From Ulvibacter antarcticus (GTDB taxonomy: Bacteria; Bacteroidota; Bacteroidia; Flavobacteriales; Flavobacteriaceae), in assembly GCF_003688405.1 (NCBI RefSeq), contig NZ_REFC01000012.1, positions 372,001 to 436,000 of the forward strand: a stretch of DNA of 64,000 nt, given 5' to 3'. The stretch's first letter is position 1; each line of letters begins with the position of its first letter. The position numbers and the translations under genes were made by a program. Below, one piece after another: positions 16,581-24,573 of this stretch. The notes under the pieces were generated by a model. The model searched no databases, was not told the origin of the DNA, and saw only the letters and a list, made by a program, of their open reading frames with translations.

Positions 16581-17753
16581 CTAAATCCCTCTTCGAGCTT
16601 TTTCTTTCTTTAATAGTGTAAGCTCTCTACTTGTCTGTCCTGCCACAGATGTATTTTCTTCAGCACGTCTTATAAGATATGGCATCACATCTTTTACAGG
16701 TCCAAATGGGATATACTTGGCAACATTATAGCCTTCAGTTGCTAAATTGTAGCTAATATGATCACTCATGCCGTATAGCTGGCCAAACCAAACTCTGGCA
16801 TCATTTTTAGCAATTCCCTTGTCACTCAAAGCATCCAGAGCTAGATAACTGCTCGCCTCATTATGAGTACCTAAAAATAATGAGATGTCATCCAGATTAT
16901 CCAGTATATACGTCATCACTGCGTTAAAATTATCATCGGTAGCTTGTTTGCTTTCACAGATTGGGGAACTATAACCCTTGTCCTCTGCCCTATCGTTTTC
17001 CTTTTCCATATAAGCCCCTCTCACTACTTTGAACCCAAGTTTGTACCCTTTAGATTTAGCTTTTTGATGTTGATCCTTCAAATAATCAAGACGATCCCAA
17101 CGATAACACTGTAGCGTATTAAATACAATAGGAGTATCCTTATTATACTTTTCCATCATTAGCTCACAAAGATTATCGGCGGCATTTTGCATCCATGATT
17201 CTTCTCCATCAATTAATAAGGATATATTACAACCATGTGCAACATTACATACTTTGTCGTATCTCTTAACTATTCGCTCCCATTCCTCATTTTCAGATTG
17301 CGAAAGTGACTCATTCTCGGTTATCTTTTGCCAAATCTTGAAGCGACCAAATCCTGTTGGTTTAAACACTGAAAATGGCATTGCCGATTTATTTTCAGCA
17401 AAACGGGTAAGTTCAATTACCTTTTCAAGAGTAGCATCAAATTGTTTTTCATCTTCTTTCCCTTCCACAGAATAATCCAAAACAGAATGCACATCAGCTC
17501 CTAATAGATTATCCACTACGGGAAGGCAATCTTCTTCACTAATTCCGCCGCAAAAATGATCAAATACAGTTGAACGTATCAATCCTTCTACCGGCAAATG
17601 CAGATTTAATGCAAATCTGGTGGCTGCTGTACCTATTTTTACCAGAGGCTCATGCGAAATCATTTTAAATAAAAAATATGCACGATCTAGTTCAGAATCA
17701 CTTTTAAGCTTAAAAGCGACTTCTGTATTGTCAAAAAGAGTTTTTGATTTCAT
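16581..17753 (-). CDS. Proline dehydrogenase
   Basis: 390 aa, single-domain FAD enzyme (PRODH) oxidising L-proline to pyrroline-5-carboxylate and feeding electrons to quinone. A beta/alpha barrel with IVFNTLQCYRWDRL, GFKVVRGAYMEKE, LGTHNEASS, RVWFGQLYGM and the C-terminal YIPFGPVKDVMPYLIRRAEEN, whose paired Arg contact the proline carboxylate. The P5C dehydrogenase half of PutA is not fused and not in the window. It is divergent from aroB across 71 bases that hold promoter elements for both directions. Confidence 0.95.
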   Translation of the reverse strand: MKSKTLFDNTEVAFKLKSDSELDRAYFLFKMISHEPLVKIGTAATRFALNLHLPVEGLIRSTVFDHFCGGISEEDCLPVVDNLLGADVHSVLDYSVEGKEDEKQFDATLEKVIELTRFAENKSAMPFSVFKPTGFGRFKIWQKITENESLSQSENEEWERIVKRYDKVCNVAHGCNISLLIDGEESWMQNAADNLCELMMEKYNKDTPIVFNTLQCYRWDRLDYLKDQHQKAKSKGYKLGFKVVRGAYMEKENDRAEDKGYSSPICESKQATDDNFNAVMTYILDNLDDISLFLGTHNEASSYLALDALSDKGIAKNDARVWFGQLYGMSDHISYNLATEGYNVAKYIPFGPVKDVMPYLIRRAEENTSVAGQTSRELTLLKKEKARRGI

Positions 17754-17772
17754 AAACTAAAAATAATGTTCA

Positions 17773-17806
17773 CAAATATAGTTAGATTTGGCATTTAAAT
17801 AAACAA
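17773..17806 (-). promoter_or_regulatory. Divergent promoter elements, proline dehydrogenase and aroB
   Basis: Minus strand: TTG (17806-17804), a 23-base spacer and TATATTTG (17780-17773) before proline dehydrogenase. Plus strand: TAGATTTG at 17783-17790 for aroB, without a good -33. The two -7 elements are only 2 bases apart, so polymerases serving the two genes would compete for the same DNA. Confidence 0.6.
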
Positions 17807-17824
17807 CAAATAACTTTCCATACA

Positions 17825-18907
17825 ATGAAACAAGTTATCAAAGAACGCGGTTCGGTTTACGGCAATGAAAATTCCATTGATCTCCTTACCAATATACTTG
17901 AAACTCTTTCACCTACACGAATTTTTATACTTACAGATACAAATACTGCAAAGTATTGTTTACCCTATCTACTAAAGCGTGTAACATTACTCTCAAATGC
18001 AAAAACCCTGACTTTCCAAGAGGGAGAGGCTCATAAAACAATAGAAACTTGTTCTGAAATATGGAATTCATTATCACAAAATGGAGCAGATCGCAATAGT
18101 TTACTAATCAATCTAGGCGGCGGTGTTGTGACCGATCTTGGTGGGTTTGTTGCTTCTACCTTTAAAAGAGGTATTGAATTTATCAATATCCCGACCTCTC
18201 TATTAGCAATGGTCGATGCTTCAGTTGGAGGTAAAAACGGCGTAGACTTAGGAGTTTTGAAAAATCAGATAGGCGTCATACGAAATCCATATTGCGTTAT
18301 TATCGATGTCGATTTCCTGAATAGCCTTCCGAAGCAACAAATCACTTCAGGATTTGCAGAAATGCTAAAACATGGTTTAATACATTCTGAAGATTATTGG
18401 ACAAGGGTAAAGCGCTTTCCAATTGCAAACACTTCCGAAGCTAAAGAACTAATTTGGGAATCCATCGAAATAAAAAACAATGTGGTGGAACAAGATCCTG
18501 AAGAGAGAGGATTGCGAAAAACGCTTAATTATGGTCATACTTTAGGACATGCCATCGAATCTTATTTTCTTAAAAACCAAAACAAACAAGCTTTATTGCA
18601 CGGAGAAGCAATAGCTGTAGGAATGGTACTCACTACCTTTATTTCTTCAGAATTGTCAGCATTTCCATCTACTAAACTTAAAGAAATAACCGAGGTTATA
18701 TTAGCACATTTTCCGAAGCAGGAATTCTCAAAAAACGACATAGAGGAGATCATTAAATTGCTCATTTATGATAAAAAAAACCGAAATGGGAAGGTGCTTT
18801 TTGTATTGTTAAAGGGTTACGGAGACCATATAACTGACTGCGAAGTGCCTAATGCCTTAATTCACAAGGCATTCGATTATTATAAAAACTTCGAAAAAAA
18901 TATTTAG
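17825..18907 (+). CDS. aroB: 3-dehydroquinate synthase
   Basis: 360 aa, usual length. Second step of the shikimate pathway: DAHP to 3-dehydroquinate, using NAD and a divalent metal. Seen: FQEGEAHKTIETCSEIW, LGGGVVTDLGGFVASTFKRG (glycine-rich NAD loop), PTSLLAMVDASVGGKNGVD, GFAEMLKHG and the metal ligands in NYGHTLGHAIES and LHGEAIAVGM. It stands alone behind a TAGATTTG element and is followed by a small acidic-tail protein 68 bases on. No other aro genes are nearby. Confidence 0.97.
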   Translation: MKQVIKERGSVYGNENSIDLLTNILETLSPTRIFILTDTNTAKYCLPYLLKRVTLLSNAKTLTFQEGEAHKTIETCSEIWNSLSQNGADRNSLLINLGGGVVTDLGGFVASTFKRGIEFINIPTSLLAMVDASVGGKNGVDLGVLKNQIGVIRNPYCVIIDVDFLNSLPKQQITSGFAEMLKHGLIHSEDYWTRVKRFPIANTSEAKELIWESIEIKNNVVEQDPEERGLRKTLNYGHTLGHAIESYFLKNQNKQALLHGEAIAVGMVLTTFISSELSAFPSTKLKEITEVILAHFPKQEFSKNDIEEIIKLLIYDKKNRNGKVLFVLLKGYGDHITDCEVPNALIHKAFDYYKNFEKNI

Positions 18908-18975
18908 TTTTTATTTGACCTTCTAATTTTTTAAGTAGATTTATCCCAACTAATCACAGAAAAGCTCCCAAAGCC

Positions 18976-19350
18976 ATGAAACGTATTATTGTAGATTTTA
19001 AAAAACTTACTCCAGAAATCCTATCCTTACTCGTCGAGAAGTATCCTGACGGCTATGATGATGACAATGTTATTACTTTTAAAAACGCCAAAAACGAAAC
19101 TGTAGAAGCTGTAGAAGTAAAAACCGAAGACACTATTTATTTGGTAAAAGTAAGTTCCCGACTAGAAACAAGTATGGCCAACTTTGATGAAGATGACTAT
19201 GACGATACCGATTTTCAAGAACCAATCACTGATCTACCGGATAAGAAAAAGTTCGAAGAAGAAGAGGAAGAGGAAGATGAGGAAGATCATGATGATCATG
19301 ATGATGAAATAAGAAAAGAAAGAAATGATGACCGTGATGGTGAAGAATAG
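18976..19350 (+). CDS. Small protein with a strongly acidic C-terminal tail
   Basis: 124 aa. A compact N-terminal region (1-65: MKRIIVDFKKLTPEILSLL, then strands VITFKNA, VEAVEVKT and TIYLVKVSS) precedes a low-complexity tail made largely of Glu and Asp with HDDHDD runs. No signal peptide. Flavobacterial relatives are sometimes named DNA primase in databases, but no primase motif is visible, so I treat the function as unknown. The acidic tail could mimic nucleic acid or act as a protein-contact or metal-binding tail. It is followed at once by a strong terminator. Confidence 0.85.
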   Translation: MKRIIVDFKKLTPEILSLLVEKYPDGYDDDNVITFKNAKNETVEAVEVKTEDTIYLVKVSSRLETSMANFDEDDYDDTDFQEPITDLPDKKKFEEEEEEEDEEDHDDHDDEIRKERNDDRDGEE

Positions 19351-19370
19351 CATCTTTAAAACGATGAATA

Positions 19371-19400
19371 AAAAAAGAGACAAATAATGTCTCTTTTTTT
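19371..19400. terminator. Intrinsic terminator
   Basis: AAAAAAGAGAC (19371-19381) and GTCTCTTTTTTT (19389-19400) form an 11-bp stem with a 7-nt loop flanked by A and T runs. It ends the aroB/acidic-protein unit and can also serve the minus-strand DinB gene. Confidence 0.9.
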
Positions 19401-19462
19401 ATTCTATTCTACTCCAATGAAATATTATGAATCTAAAATAGTAGTTGATTTTACTCAACTCA

Positions 19463-19978
19463 CTATAAATATCGTTCCTCTATAACGCCTCTATGGTGAA
19501 TTTCATGTCCGCAGATTATAAATCCGATTGCTCTTACTGAGAGTAGATTATTATTTGCCTTCCCTCCTTTTCTCAAATCTTGATCGGTTAAGCTTTTGAA
19601 GAAAGTTAAAGTTGCTTCCCTAACACTCTTATACTCGTGCAACAAATCCTTTAAATCACGTGAGTTTGCGTTGCAATTGGCTCCAAAAATATTTTCGTCG
19701 AATCCTTCAATCGAACTGTTTTCATTTCGTGCAAAGTAAAGCGCGCGATAACAAAACACCCGTTCTGTATCGATAAGATGTAGTAAAATTTCTTTTGGAG
19801 TCCATTTACCTGCGTCATACTGGTAATGGAGCTTTGATGCTGGAATTGAATTAAAAAATTGATGAGTTTGTTCACTTCCAAGCTGTAATGCCTCAATTAA
19901 AGGAAGCTTAGACACCAAATTGATATATTGTTTATAATAGGGAAAATATTCTGTGTCTTTTATTTCAGTTGACCGCAT
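19463..19978 (-). CDS. DinB-like four-helix metal-binding protein
   Basis: 171 aa. The metal triad of the DinB/YfiT fold is visible: His in LLHLIDTERVF and the pair in GHEIHHRG near the C-terminus, with WTPKEILLHLIDTE as the family signature. Members act as thiol-dependent S-transferases (bacillithiol or mycothiol type) or have unknown roles; here the substrate is unknown. Cytoplasmic. It lies downstream of the Lrp/AsnC gene on the same strand but a terminator separates them. Confidence 0.88.
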   Translation of the reverse strand: MRSTEIKDTEYFPYYKQYINLVSKLPLIEALQLGSEQTHQFFNSIPASKLHYQYDAGKWTPKEILLHLIDTERVFCYRALYFARNENSSIEGFDENIFGANCNANSRDLKDLLHEYKSVREATLTFFKSLTDQDLRKGGKANNNLLSVRAIGFIICGHEIHHRGVIEERYL

Positions 19979-20007
19979 GTCGTTATAATTTAATATAAAA
20001 GTATAAA

Positions 20008-20036
20008 AAAACCCTTCAGTATTCCTAAAGGGTTTT
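20008..20036. terminator. Intrinsic terminator after the Lrp/AsnC gene
   Basis: AAAACCCTT (20008-20016) pairs with AAGGGTTTT (20028-20036) across a short loop; A and T runs flank both sides. It lies between the Lrp/AsnC stop and the DinB-like start. Confidence 0.85.
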
Positions 20037-20054
20037 AAAACAGTATTTTTTATT

Positions 20055-20534
20055 CTAAATCTCCTTAAATATAGAGTGCATCAATCTTGTCTTGTCGTTG
20101 ATACTTTCCTCGAGAGAAATCATTGTTTCAGTTCTGGTTACGCCTTCAATATCATCTATATCGTAGATAATATCTTTGGCATGTCCCGTATCTCTTGCTC
20201 TAATCTTACAGAAAATATTAAATTTCCCAGTAGTGACGTGAGCTACAGTTACGTGTGGTATTTCGATTAATCGTTCCAAAACAAACTGTGTTTGAGACGT
20301 TTTATGAAGAAATACTCCCACGTATGCAATGAAGGAATATCCTAATTTGTTATAATCCAATTTTAATGAAGAACCGGTGATGATGTTGGCTTCTTCCATT
20401 TTCTTTACTCTAACATGAACCGTTCCAGCGGAGATTTGAAGTTTTTTTGCGATATCCGTAAAAGGAGTTCTAGTGTTCTCGATTAACATATCGAGGATTT
20501 GATGATCTGTGTCGTCTAACTTGAATTTTGCCAT
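20055..20534 (-). CDS. Lrp/AsnC family transcriptional regulator
   Basis: 159 aa, normal length. Residues 1-60 are a winged helix-turn-helix (LDDTDHQILDMLIENTRTPFTDIAKKL, then SAGTVHVRVKKM as recognition helix). Residues 65-150 are the RAM (regulation of amino-acid metabolism) effector domain, alpha/beta with GVFLHK, HVTVAHVTTGKFNIFCKIRA and GVTRTETMISLEES. Such proteins form octamers and respond to amino acids. The nearby proline dehydrogenase and alanine dehydrogenase are possible but unproven targets. Confidence 0.93.
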   Translation of the reverse strand: MAKFKLDDTDHQILDMLIENTRTPFTDIAKKLQISAGTVHVRVKKMEEANIITGSSLKLDYNKLGYSFIAYVGVFLHKTSQTQFVLERLIEIPHVTVAHVTTGKFNIFCKIRARDTGHAKDIIYDIDDIEGVTRTETMISLEESINDKTRLMHSIFKEI

Positions 20535-20590
20535 TATTGTGGTAACATTTGTTTGTACGGTAAAAATAATATGAAATAACTAATAAAAAA

Positions 20591-21742
20591 TCATTTTAAC
20601 GGAAAAATAACGAAAGAAGTATCACTTTCTTTAACAATTGTAGTGACATTTTGTCCAAGATCAATATTTTTATGTGAATTTATTAAAATACGCTCACCTT
20701 TTAAATCAATCTCTTTGTGACCTTTAAGTGAAGTATTTACTGTTTTACCTTCAATCACAGCATGAAACTTAATCTTATTTTTCTCCAGCACTTCGGAAAA
20801 ATGAATAACAATATCTACGGGCTTCCCATTCTCTACTAGACCAACGTTTCGAAGAATCAAATCTCTGAAATTATCTTCGTTTTGAGGTATTTTGAAGTAA
20901 TCTTTATAGTCAATTTCGTCTTCTGAAGCGTTTGTAATCCCAAATAACTCCAAATAAGCATAAAAAATAAATTCCCTTGTAACTTCCCTATTGTAGTCGT
21001 TTTCATAATGTCCAGCTTCAAAAAGGATGGTGGGGACATTTAGCATTTGGAAGGTGTCACCAATGCAATTTTGATTAAAGCCATCGTCATATCGTCCTAT
21101 TTGCTTCGGAATTAATCGCTGTAATCGTTGATTCATTCTAACAATATGCTCCATTGCCGTTACTCTAGAAGCTGTCACTGATCTTTCTGCATCGGCTGAA
21201 GGCGCTAAGAATGAAACCGTGGCCGATTTTCCTGTATCGACACCATATATTGAACGCTGATCATGTAGATTGAGACAAATATCAGGCTTTATTTCTTCGA
21301 ACACCTTCCTTATTACCTTACTCTCTTTCTGACTTAAATCCTTAGCGTCTCTGTTAAGATCAATTTTGTTTGAATTAACACGAGTGTATAATTTTGCCCC
21401 GTCCGGGTTTAAAATTGGAATTATGAAGAAGGTGTATTCATTTAAAAATGCCTGAATCTCTTTCTGAAAAAATTCTTTTTGATCTATAAACTTCAAAAAA
21501 TCAAAAATTGCCTTAGTGGTTGTACTTTCATTTCCGTGCATTTGTGACCAACCCAAAACTCTTTTTTTTCCATTCCCTATTTTAATAAGTGGAATATTTT
21601 TTCCCAATTCCGAAGTTCCTGCAACAGAAATCTCAAACGAATTTTTGTAAGAATCCAGGATAGGAAGTATGTGATTCAGGGTAATATATCTACCACTTAT
21701 TCTTGCTTCAAAATAGGTGGTATACCAGCTTACAATATTCAT
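20591..21742 (-). CDS. M14 family zinc carboxypeptidase
   Basis: 383 aa from the ATG at 21742. A TTG start seven codons earlier would lie upstream of the predicted transcription start (-7 element TACCTTTG at 21768-21761), so I reject it. M14 zinc ligands: His and Glu in MHGNEST and His in NLHDQR; substrate Arg and Asn region in NPDGAKLYTRVNSNKIDLNRDA; catalytic Glu in TILFEAGHYEND. About 90 C-terminal residues form an extra beta domain. No signal peptide, so it is probably cytoplasmic, acting on small peptides or peptidoglycan fragments. It faces the XRE regulator gene across an operator-rich region. Confidence 0.9.
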   Translation of the reverse strand: MNIVSWYTTYFEARISGRYITLNHILPILDSYKNSFEISVAGTSELGKNIPLIKIGNGKKRVLGWSQMHGNESTTTKAIFDFLKFIDQKEFFQKEIQAFLNEYTFFIIPILNPDGAKLYTRVNSNKIDLNRDAKDLSQKESKVIRKVFEEIKPDICLNLHDQRSIYGVDTGKSATVSFLAPSADAERSVTASRVTAMEHIVRMNQRLQRLIPKQIGRYDDGFNQNCIGDTFQMLNVPTILFEAGHYENDYNREVTREFIFYAYLELFGITNASEDEIDYKDYFKIPQNEDNFRDLILRNVGLVENGKPVDIVIHFSEVLEKNKIKFHAVIEGKTVNTSLKGHKEIDLKGERILINSHKNIDLGQNVTTIVKESDTSFVIFPLK

Positions 21743-21760
21743 AGTTAGAATGTCTTGTGA

Positions 21761-21830
21761 CAAAGGTAAACATTGCTTTGTTTACAAATGTAAACAAGAG
21801 ATATGTCACATTTTGTGTGGTATTGTAAAC
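21761..21830 (-). promoter_or_regulatory. Carboxypeptidase promoter with GTTTAC/GTAAAC operator sites
   Basis: Minus-strand -7 TACCTTTG (21768-21761) and -33 TTG (21787-21785) with a 16-base spacer. A palindrome GTTTAC-AAAT-GTAAAC (21780-21795) covers the -33, a GTAAAC half-site (21766-21771) overlaps the -7, and another lies at 21825-21830. The layout suggests repression of the carboxypeptidase by the divergent XRE protein. Confidence 0.65.
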
Positions 21831-21973
21831 AAAACGAAGCACTTTGGATCTAGGCTATTTATATTTTTTAACTAAATTATAAAAATATGATTTAATTATA
21901 TTATTTTCAGCATTTTAACTAACTCAATATAAAGTTATAATTTAAAAATAATTGATACTTTGGAAAGAAATAA

Positions 21974-22043
21974 TTGTACTTCAGGAAGTAATAATTTACA
22001 TTTGTAACCGTTATCCTTAAAACAACCGTTTACAATGGTAAAC
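21974..22043 (+). promoter_or_regulatory. XRE regulator promoter with two more GTTTAC-N4-GTAAAC-type sites
   Basis: TTG (21974-21976), a 20-base spacer and TACATTTG (21997-22004) fit the consensus. An imperfect site ATTTAC-N4-GTAACC (21994-22009) covers the -7 element, and a perfect GTTTAC-AATG-GTAAAC (22028-22043) spans the start codon at 22035. This is the arrangement expected for autorepression. Confidence 0.7.
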
Positions 22044-22421
22044 ACTTCAGATTTTTCAAAAAGACTGCAAAAGGTACTCGATTTTTACGGGGTATCTGCT
22101 ACTGCTTTTTCGGAAGAAATTGACTTTAATCGTTCTACGATTTCCCACCTCCTTTCTGGCAGAAATAAGCCTAGTTTAGAATTCGTAATGAAGGTGCTTC
22201 AGAAATATCCCGAGGTAGAATTATATTGGTTGCTAAATGGCAAAGGCAGTTTCCCTTCAGAAAAAAAAATCACTTCTGCCCCACTTCAGAAATTAGATAA
22301 AAAAGAAATTATCGATATACCATCTAATTTTTCCGAAGTAAAAACAACGACTTCCGAAAAACAAATAGAGCGAATCGTAGTTTTCTACAGAGATGGAAGC
22401 TTTAAAGCGTACGAAAACTAA
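22035..22421 (+). CDS. XRE-family helix-turn-helix regulator
   Basis: 128 aa. Residues 5-65 form a Cro/CI-type HTH: FSKRLQKVLDFYGVSATAFSEEI, then the recognition segment NRSTISHLLSGRNKPSLEFV. Residues 66-95 are a polar linker and the last 20 residues (IERIVVFYRDGSFKAYEN) a short C-terminal beta-hairpin that could dimerise the protein. The gene has its own two-part promoter, and its start codon lies inside a perfect dyad, so autoregulation is likely. It is followed by a lipoprotein gene, terC and a terB-like gene on the same strand. Confidence 0.88.
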   Translation: MVNTSDFSKRLQKVLDFYGVSATAFSEEIDFNRSTISHLLSGRNKPSLEFVMKVLQKYPEVELYWLLNGKGSFPSEKKITSAPLQKLDKKEIIDIPSNFSEVKTTTSEKQIERIVVFYRDGSFKAYEN

Positions 22422-22463
22422 TTAGTTTCACGAAAATTTCAGAAATTTGTATAAAAATTTTCT

Positions 22464-22862
22464 ATGCGATTTCCCCTTATCCTTTTACTAATTTTATCTC
22501 TAAGTAGCTGTTATAACGCAGAACGAAGCTGTGATGACTTTCGTACCGGCAGCTTCGAGTTTGAAACTATGGTAGGAACAGAGATTCAAACAACCACATT
22601 TGTACGAAAAGATTCCATAGAAATTGATTATTTTAGAGGGAAAGCGGACACTTCTTATGTTCGATGGATTAATGATTGTGAGTGGATTTCTGTAAAGAAG
22701 AATCCTGTTAACATGGCGGAGGAACAGGCCATTCACTTCAAAATACTGAGTACAACTGGTGATAGTTATGACTTTCAGTACAAAAAAGTGATTAAAAAAG
22801 AAAATGAGAAAATGACCGTGTTTCGTGGAACAGCCAGGAAAACAACAGATAATTTCGAATAA
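22464..22862 (+). CDS. Small lipoprotein of unknown function
   Basis: 132 aa. Lipoprotein signal MRFPLILLLILSLSSC, with the lipobox Cys at 16, then a mixed beta-rich domain (GSFEFET, TTFVRKDSIEIDYF, DTSYVRWINDCEWISV, FKILSTTGDSYDFQYKKV). Two further Cys (in RSCDDF and NDCEW) may form a disulfide. Relatives have, as I recall, been misnamed DNA topoisomerase IV in databases; nothing here supports that. It starts 42 bases after the XRE gene and ends 31 bases before terC, so it is probably in the same operon. Confidence 0.82.
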   Translation: MRFPLILLLILSLSSCYNAERSCDDFRTGSFEFETMVGTEIQTTTFVRKDSIEIDYFRGKADTSYVRWINDCEWISVKKNPVNMAEEQAIHFKILSTTGDSYDFQYKKVIKKENEKMTVFRGTARKTTDNFE

Positions 22863-22893
22863 GTTTTAATAAAATACAAATTTACGAGCACCT

Positions 22894-23715
22894 ATGTTTG
22901 AAATTTTAACCTCACCTGACGCCTTAGTTGCACTTTTGACCCTTACTTTTTTAGAAATTATTCTAGGGATCGACAATATTATCTTTATTTCATTGGCGGC
23001 AAGTAAACTTCCGGCACAACATCAGAAAAAAGCTATAAATATAGGGCTGTTCCTGGCAATGCTTATCCGTATTATTTTGCTGTTCGGTATTTCGTGGTTA
23101 GTCGCGATGGAAGCACCATTTTGGATTATAGATCTTTCCTGGATGAGCGCAGGGATTAGCGGACAAGGAATTATATTGTTTTTAGGAGGTATCTTTTTGT
23201 TATATAAAAGTACGAGTGAAATTCATGAAAAAGTAGAAGATAAAGGTCATGACGAAAGAGAAGTGATCAAAAAACGATCTACTACTCTTACCCAAGCGGT
23301 TATTCAAATATGCCTGATCAATATTGTCTTCTCTTTCGATTCCATACTCACAGCTGTGGGAATGACGAATGGCATAGGAAACACCCCTACAGACGCTTTA
23401 ATTATCATGATCATTGCTGTAATGATTTCTGTAATTATAATGATGATTTTTGCAGCACCAGTAGGTCGATTTGTTAATGAACATCCAACAGTACAACTGC
23501 TCGGATTGGCTTTTTTAATATTAATAGGTTTTATGTTAATTACAGAAGCCGCACATTTAGTACATTTAGAGGTATTTGGATCTGAAATAGGAGCCATTCC
23601 TAAAGGTTATTTGTACTTTACCATTGCATTTTCACTATTTATTGAATTTATCAACATGCGATACCGAAAACGAACCTCATCAATTGTCACTACAAGACCA
23701 AAGGATGAAGAATAA
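22894..23715 (+). CDS. TerC family integral membrane protein
   Basis: 273 aa with seven or so membrane segments. The family signature is present: LEIILGIDNIIFISL near residue 20-34 and the paired acidic motif NIVFSFDSILTAVGMT in the middle, whose Asp residues are thought to carry metal. TerC/YjbE proteins export or load divalent metals such as Mn2+ onto secreted proteins; the name comes from tellurite resistance plasmids. A charged loop (EIHEKVEDKGHDEREVIKKR) joins the halves. A TerB-like gene follows 23 bases later. Confidence 0.93.
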   Translation: MFEILTSPDALVALLTLTFLEIILGIDNIIFISLAASKLPAQHQKKAINIGLFLAMLIRIILLFGISWLVAMEAPFWIIDLSWMSAGISGQGIILFLGGIFLLYKSTSEIHEKVEDKGHDEREVIKKRSTTLTQAVIQICLINIVFSFDSILTAVGMTNGIGNTPTDALIIMIIAVMISVIIMMIFAAPVGRFVNEHPTVQLLGLAFLILIGFMLITEAAHLVHLEVFGSEIGAIPKGYLYFTIAFSLFIEFINMRYRKRTSSIVTTRPKDEE

Positions 23716-23738
23716 CACTAACTAAAAGAATATTACAG

Positions 23739-24083
23739 ATGCACGACTTTAAAACCAACTGGACCCGCCAAGAATTAAGCGCATATCTCTTATTGTATTG
23801 CGCTCATGCCGATTTTATTGAATCTGAAAAAGAAGTAGAGTTAATACGATCAAAAGTGGATAAGGAGCATTATAAATCAATACACGAAGAATTCGAGATT
23901 GATAATGATTACCAAAGTATTCAGAAAATTGAAGCCGCTATCGATCGTTTAGGTTATAATAAGGAACAGATTCATGATCTTGTTGAAGAAATGAAAATGC
24001 TTTTTCATGTTGATGGAGAATATGACGCAGCAGAAAATGCGCTATTTACTGGGCTTAAACATCTGTTAGAAGGAAAAGAGTGA
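23739..24083 (+). CDS. TerB-like helical protein
   Basis: 114 aa, all-helical, no signal peptide. The start WTRQELSAYLLLYCAHADFIESEKEVELIRSKV is of TerB type: a helix with an acidic residue pattern and paired acidic repeats (ADFIESEKE, and later HVDGEYDAAENALF). TerB proteins bind metal through acidic residues and act with TerC at the membrane. The gene follows terC closely, which supports the call. Family resemblance is judged by eye only. Confidence 0.75.
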   Translation: MHDFKTNWTRQELSAYLLLYCAHADFIESEKEVELIRSKVDKEHYKSIHEEFEIDNDYQSIQKIEAAIDRLGYNKEQIHDLVEEMKMLFHVDGEYDAAENALFTGLKHLLEGKE

Positions 24084-24138
24084 TAATAAAATAGCTCAAG
24101 CCACCCATACCCTGATGACTCATTGATCGCAAGATGAA

Positions 24139-24567
24139 TTAATTCTTTTTAGAGAGAATTTTGTTCTGCTCTTCCATTAATTTTTCAATATTTGAAAGAA
24201 GTTCAATGTTTTTAGGTGTCTCCACCGTTTTATTCTTTGGATCTTCTGCTTTTTTCTTAAACCGATTGATAAACTTTATAACGATAAAAATAGTAAATGC
24301 TATGATTATGAAATCAATCAAAGCTTCAAATAAGGCACCATAACCTATTGCAACTTCTTCCATTCCTTCGGAAGCTTCTCGTAAAACATAGGTTCGGTTG
24401 GCGAGATTCACATCATCCGTTAGCAATGACAAAGGGGGCATTACTACCTTCTTTACGATAGTATTGACGACATTATTAAAGGCAGTACCAATGATGATAC
24501 CTACCGCCATATCGATCATATTACCTTTTACAGCAAAATCCTTAAACTCTCTAATAAAACTCTTCAT
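24139..24567 (-). CDS. mscL: Large-conductance mechanosensitive channel
   Basis: 142 aa. MscL opens under membrane tension to release solutes during osmotic down-shock; it works as a homopentamer in the inner membrane. Seen: N-terminal amphipathic FIREFKDFAVKGN, TM1 IDMAVGIIIGTAFNNVVNTIV with the gate glycines and alanines, a periplasmic loop, TM2 FIIIAFTIFIVIKFINRF and the charged C-terminal helix. It follows the parC stop on the same strand with only 6 bases between, so it is cotranscribed with parC. Confidence 0.96.
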   Translation of the reverse strand: MKSFIREFKDFAVKGNMIDMAVGIIIGTAFNNVVNTIVKKVVMPPLSLLTDDVNLANRTYVLREASEGMEEVAIGYGALFEALIDFIIIAFTIFIVIKFINRFKKKAEDPKNKTVETPKNIELLSNIEKLMEEQNKILSKKN

Positions 24568-24573
24568 ATCATC

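Noticed and set aside
22464-22862. DNA topoisomerase IV as product name for the small lipoprotein
   Set aside because: It has a lipobox and no topoisomerase motif; the name seems to be a carried-over database error.
22894-24083. Full tellurite-resistance operon
   Set aside because: Only TerC and a TerB-like protein are present; terA, terD, terE and terZ are absent.
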